This document shows, one piece after another, positions 63,215 through 64,000 of a stretch of 64,000 nt of DNA. Each line of letters begins with the position of its first letter. Position 1 is the stretch's first letter. The DNA is from Tubiluchus corallicola (Eukaryota > Priapulida > Priapulimorpha > Priapulimorphida > Tubiluchidae): positions 620,001 through 684,000 of the forward strand of contig JAQGDQ010000045.1 of the NCBI GenBank assembly GCA_030141605.1, in the 5' to 3' direction. The notes under the pieces are model-generated. The model had not been told where the DNA came from and made no database searches. It was given only the letters and a program-made list of their open reading frames with translations. The translations under genes and the position numbers were made by a program.

Positions 63215-64000
63215 TTTGAATGTCGATAATAAATCAAGCAAATAAGAGACTAGGGCAGAACTGGGCTATTTCCCCATTTGTTAAAATAATTAAAGATACA
63301 ATCCGTTACTGGATACATATTGTTAGTCAACCTTATGATAGTTATGTATACCAACCTTATAACGAAAACCGAAACTTAGCTAAGAAGTGCTTTTGTTGGA
63401 CTATTTTTGTTAAGTATATATTATGTGCATATGGCTTTGGACATGTTTGGAATCACCAGACAATATTTTCACCTAAGCGACTACTTAATAAATTAGAAGA
63501 AAAAATAAAAACTGATTATACTCTATTTTGGAAAGAAGAAATCCATAATGATAACAAACCTGATGGTCGAAACAAACTGCGAATGTAACGAACCTTCAAA
63601 AAACAATATCAACTAGAAAACTATTTACTTTCTGGCTATTCCAAATATGCTGTAATAAAATTTACAAAACTGAGAATCAGCTCTCATAGTTTGTGTATTG
63701 AAAGGAGGAGGTACGTTAAACCTAGAAAAACTGCAGCTGCGAATCGTATATACTCATACTGTTTAAGAAATGAAATCGAAGACTAATTACCCTTTGTTAT
63801 AAAATTCACATATTACAATGAACTTAGAGAAAAATTATATAATCGCATCAATGTAATTATCCTCATGAGCGATGCTGATAAATTTTTATTCTTGATGGGA
63901 AGTAATAATTCAGAAGTAATTAAGGCATTTATTGATTATGTTGAAAAAGTGCTTTTAAGACATGATGAACAGCATCATGCAATGATCATATCATTGAAAA
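63215..64000 (+). mobile_element. LINE C fragment, related to LINE A, runs off the window
   Basis: Open from 63220 for 122 codons, then continuing in another frame. It matches the C-terminal part of LINE A: GFGHVWNHQTIFSP and LEEKIKTDYTLFWKEE here against GFSHIWEHQGVDQT and LKEKLQTNYKIYWKER there, then LRISSHSLCIERRR against LRISSHNLYVEKGR. It is the same family and carries stops. Confidence 0.85.

Overview
The window is nuclear DNA from an intron-rich, AT-rich eukaryote, almost certainly an animal. It carries Kazal, REJ-like and GPS-like modules, many GT-AG introns of about 0.1 to 8 kb, decayed LINE retrotransposons and long microsatellites. No rRNA, prokaryotic operon or organellar gene is visible. 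A non-bilaterian or other marine invertebrate (a sponge, for example) would fit, but the species cannot be fixed from sequence alone.

Layout. (1) 1891-3411, minus strand: an intronless sterol reductase of the ERG4/ERG24/DHCR7 family. (2) 4555-5740: a 366-bp tandem duplication, a small hairpin and a likely 5' UTR exon with a triple repeat; this is probably the promoter side of the next locus. (3) 6044-23845, plus strand: a signal-peptide exon, a Kazal exon, and two very large acidic Ser/Asp/Asn/Glu-rich exons (15665-20118 and 21195-23845). Both have a phase-1 acceptor matching the phase-1 Kazal donor, so they look like alternative terminal exons of a secreted acidic protein. A third acidic copy (9400-11767) lies in the intron before the Kazal exon. 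It is a displaced duplicate of the 3' part of the first large exon and is flanked by a 24-bp direct repeat. (4) 24546 or 24610 to 53848, plus strand: about 28 exons encoding a receptor-like protein with Cys-rich DCGxCxGD repeats, Ig/IPT-like modules, a REJ-like region, a divergent GPS-like motif, one transmembrane helix and a cytoplasmic tail ending in a PDZ-type motif. It may be a separate gene with its own signal peptide, or it may share the signal and Kazal exons with the acidic exons; splice phases allow both. (5) 53697-56332: the 3' end of that gene is tandemly duplicated downstream as a pseudo-copy. (6) 59151-62283, minus strand: three 3'-terminal exons of deoxyribose-phosphate aldolase; the 5' exons are not seen and probably lie beyond the window. 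(7) LINE fragments at 6165-8700, 35596-36076, 60125-61262 and 63215-64000, all plus strand.

How the genes relate. The sterol reductase and the aldolase are ordinary metabolic genes flanking an extracellular/cell-surface locus. The centre combines a protease-inhibitor-like module, highly acidic matrix-like exons and a REJ-type single-pass receptor on one strand. This is the part most likely to be undescribed. Exon borders were derived by reading splice sites and checking that phases join; one junction (41804-42230) remains unresolved.
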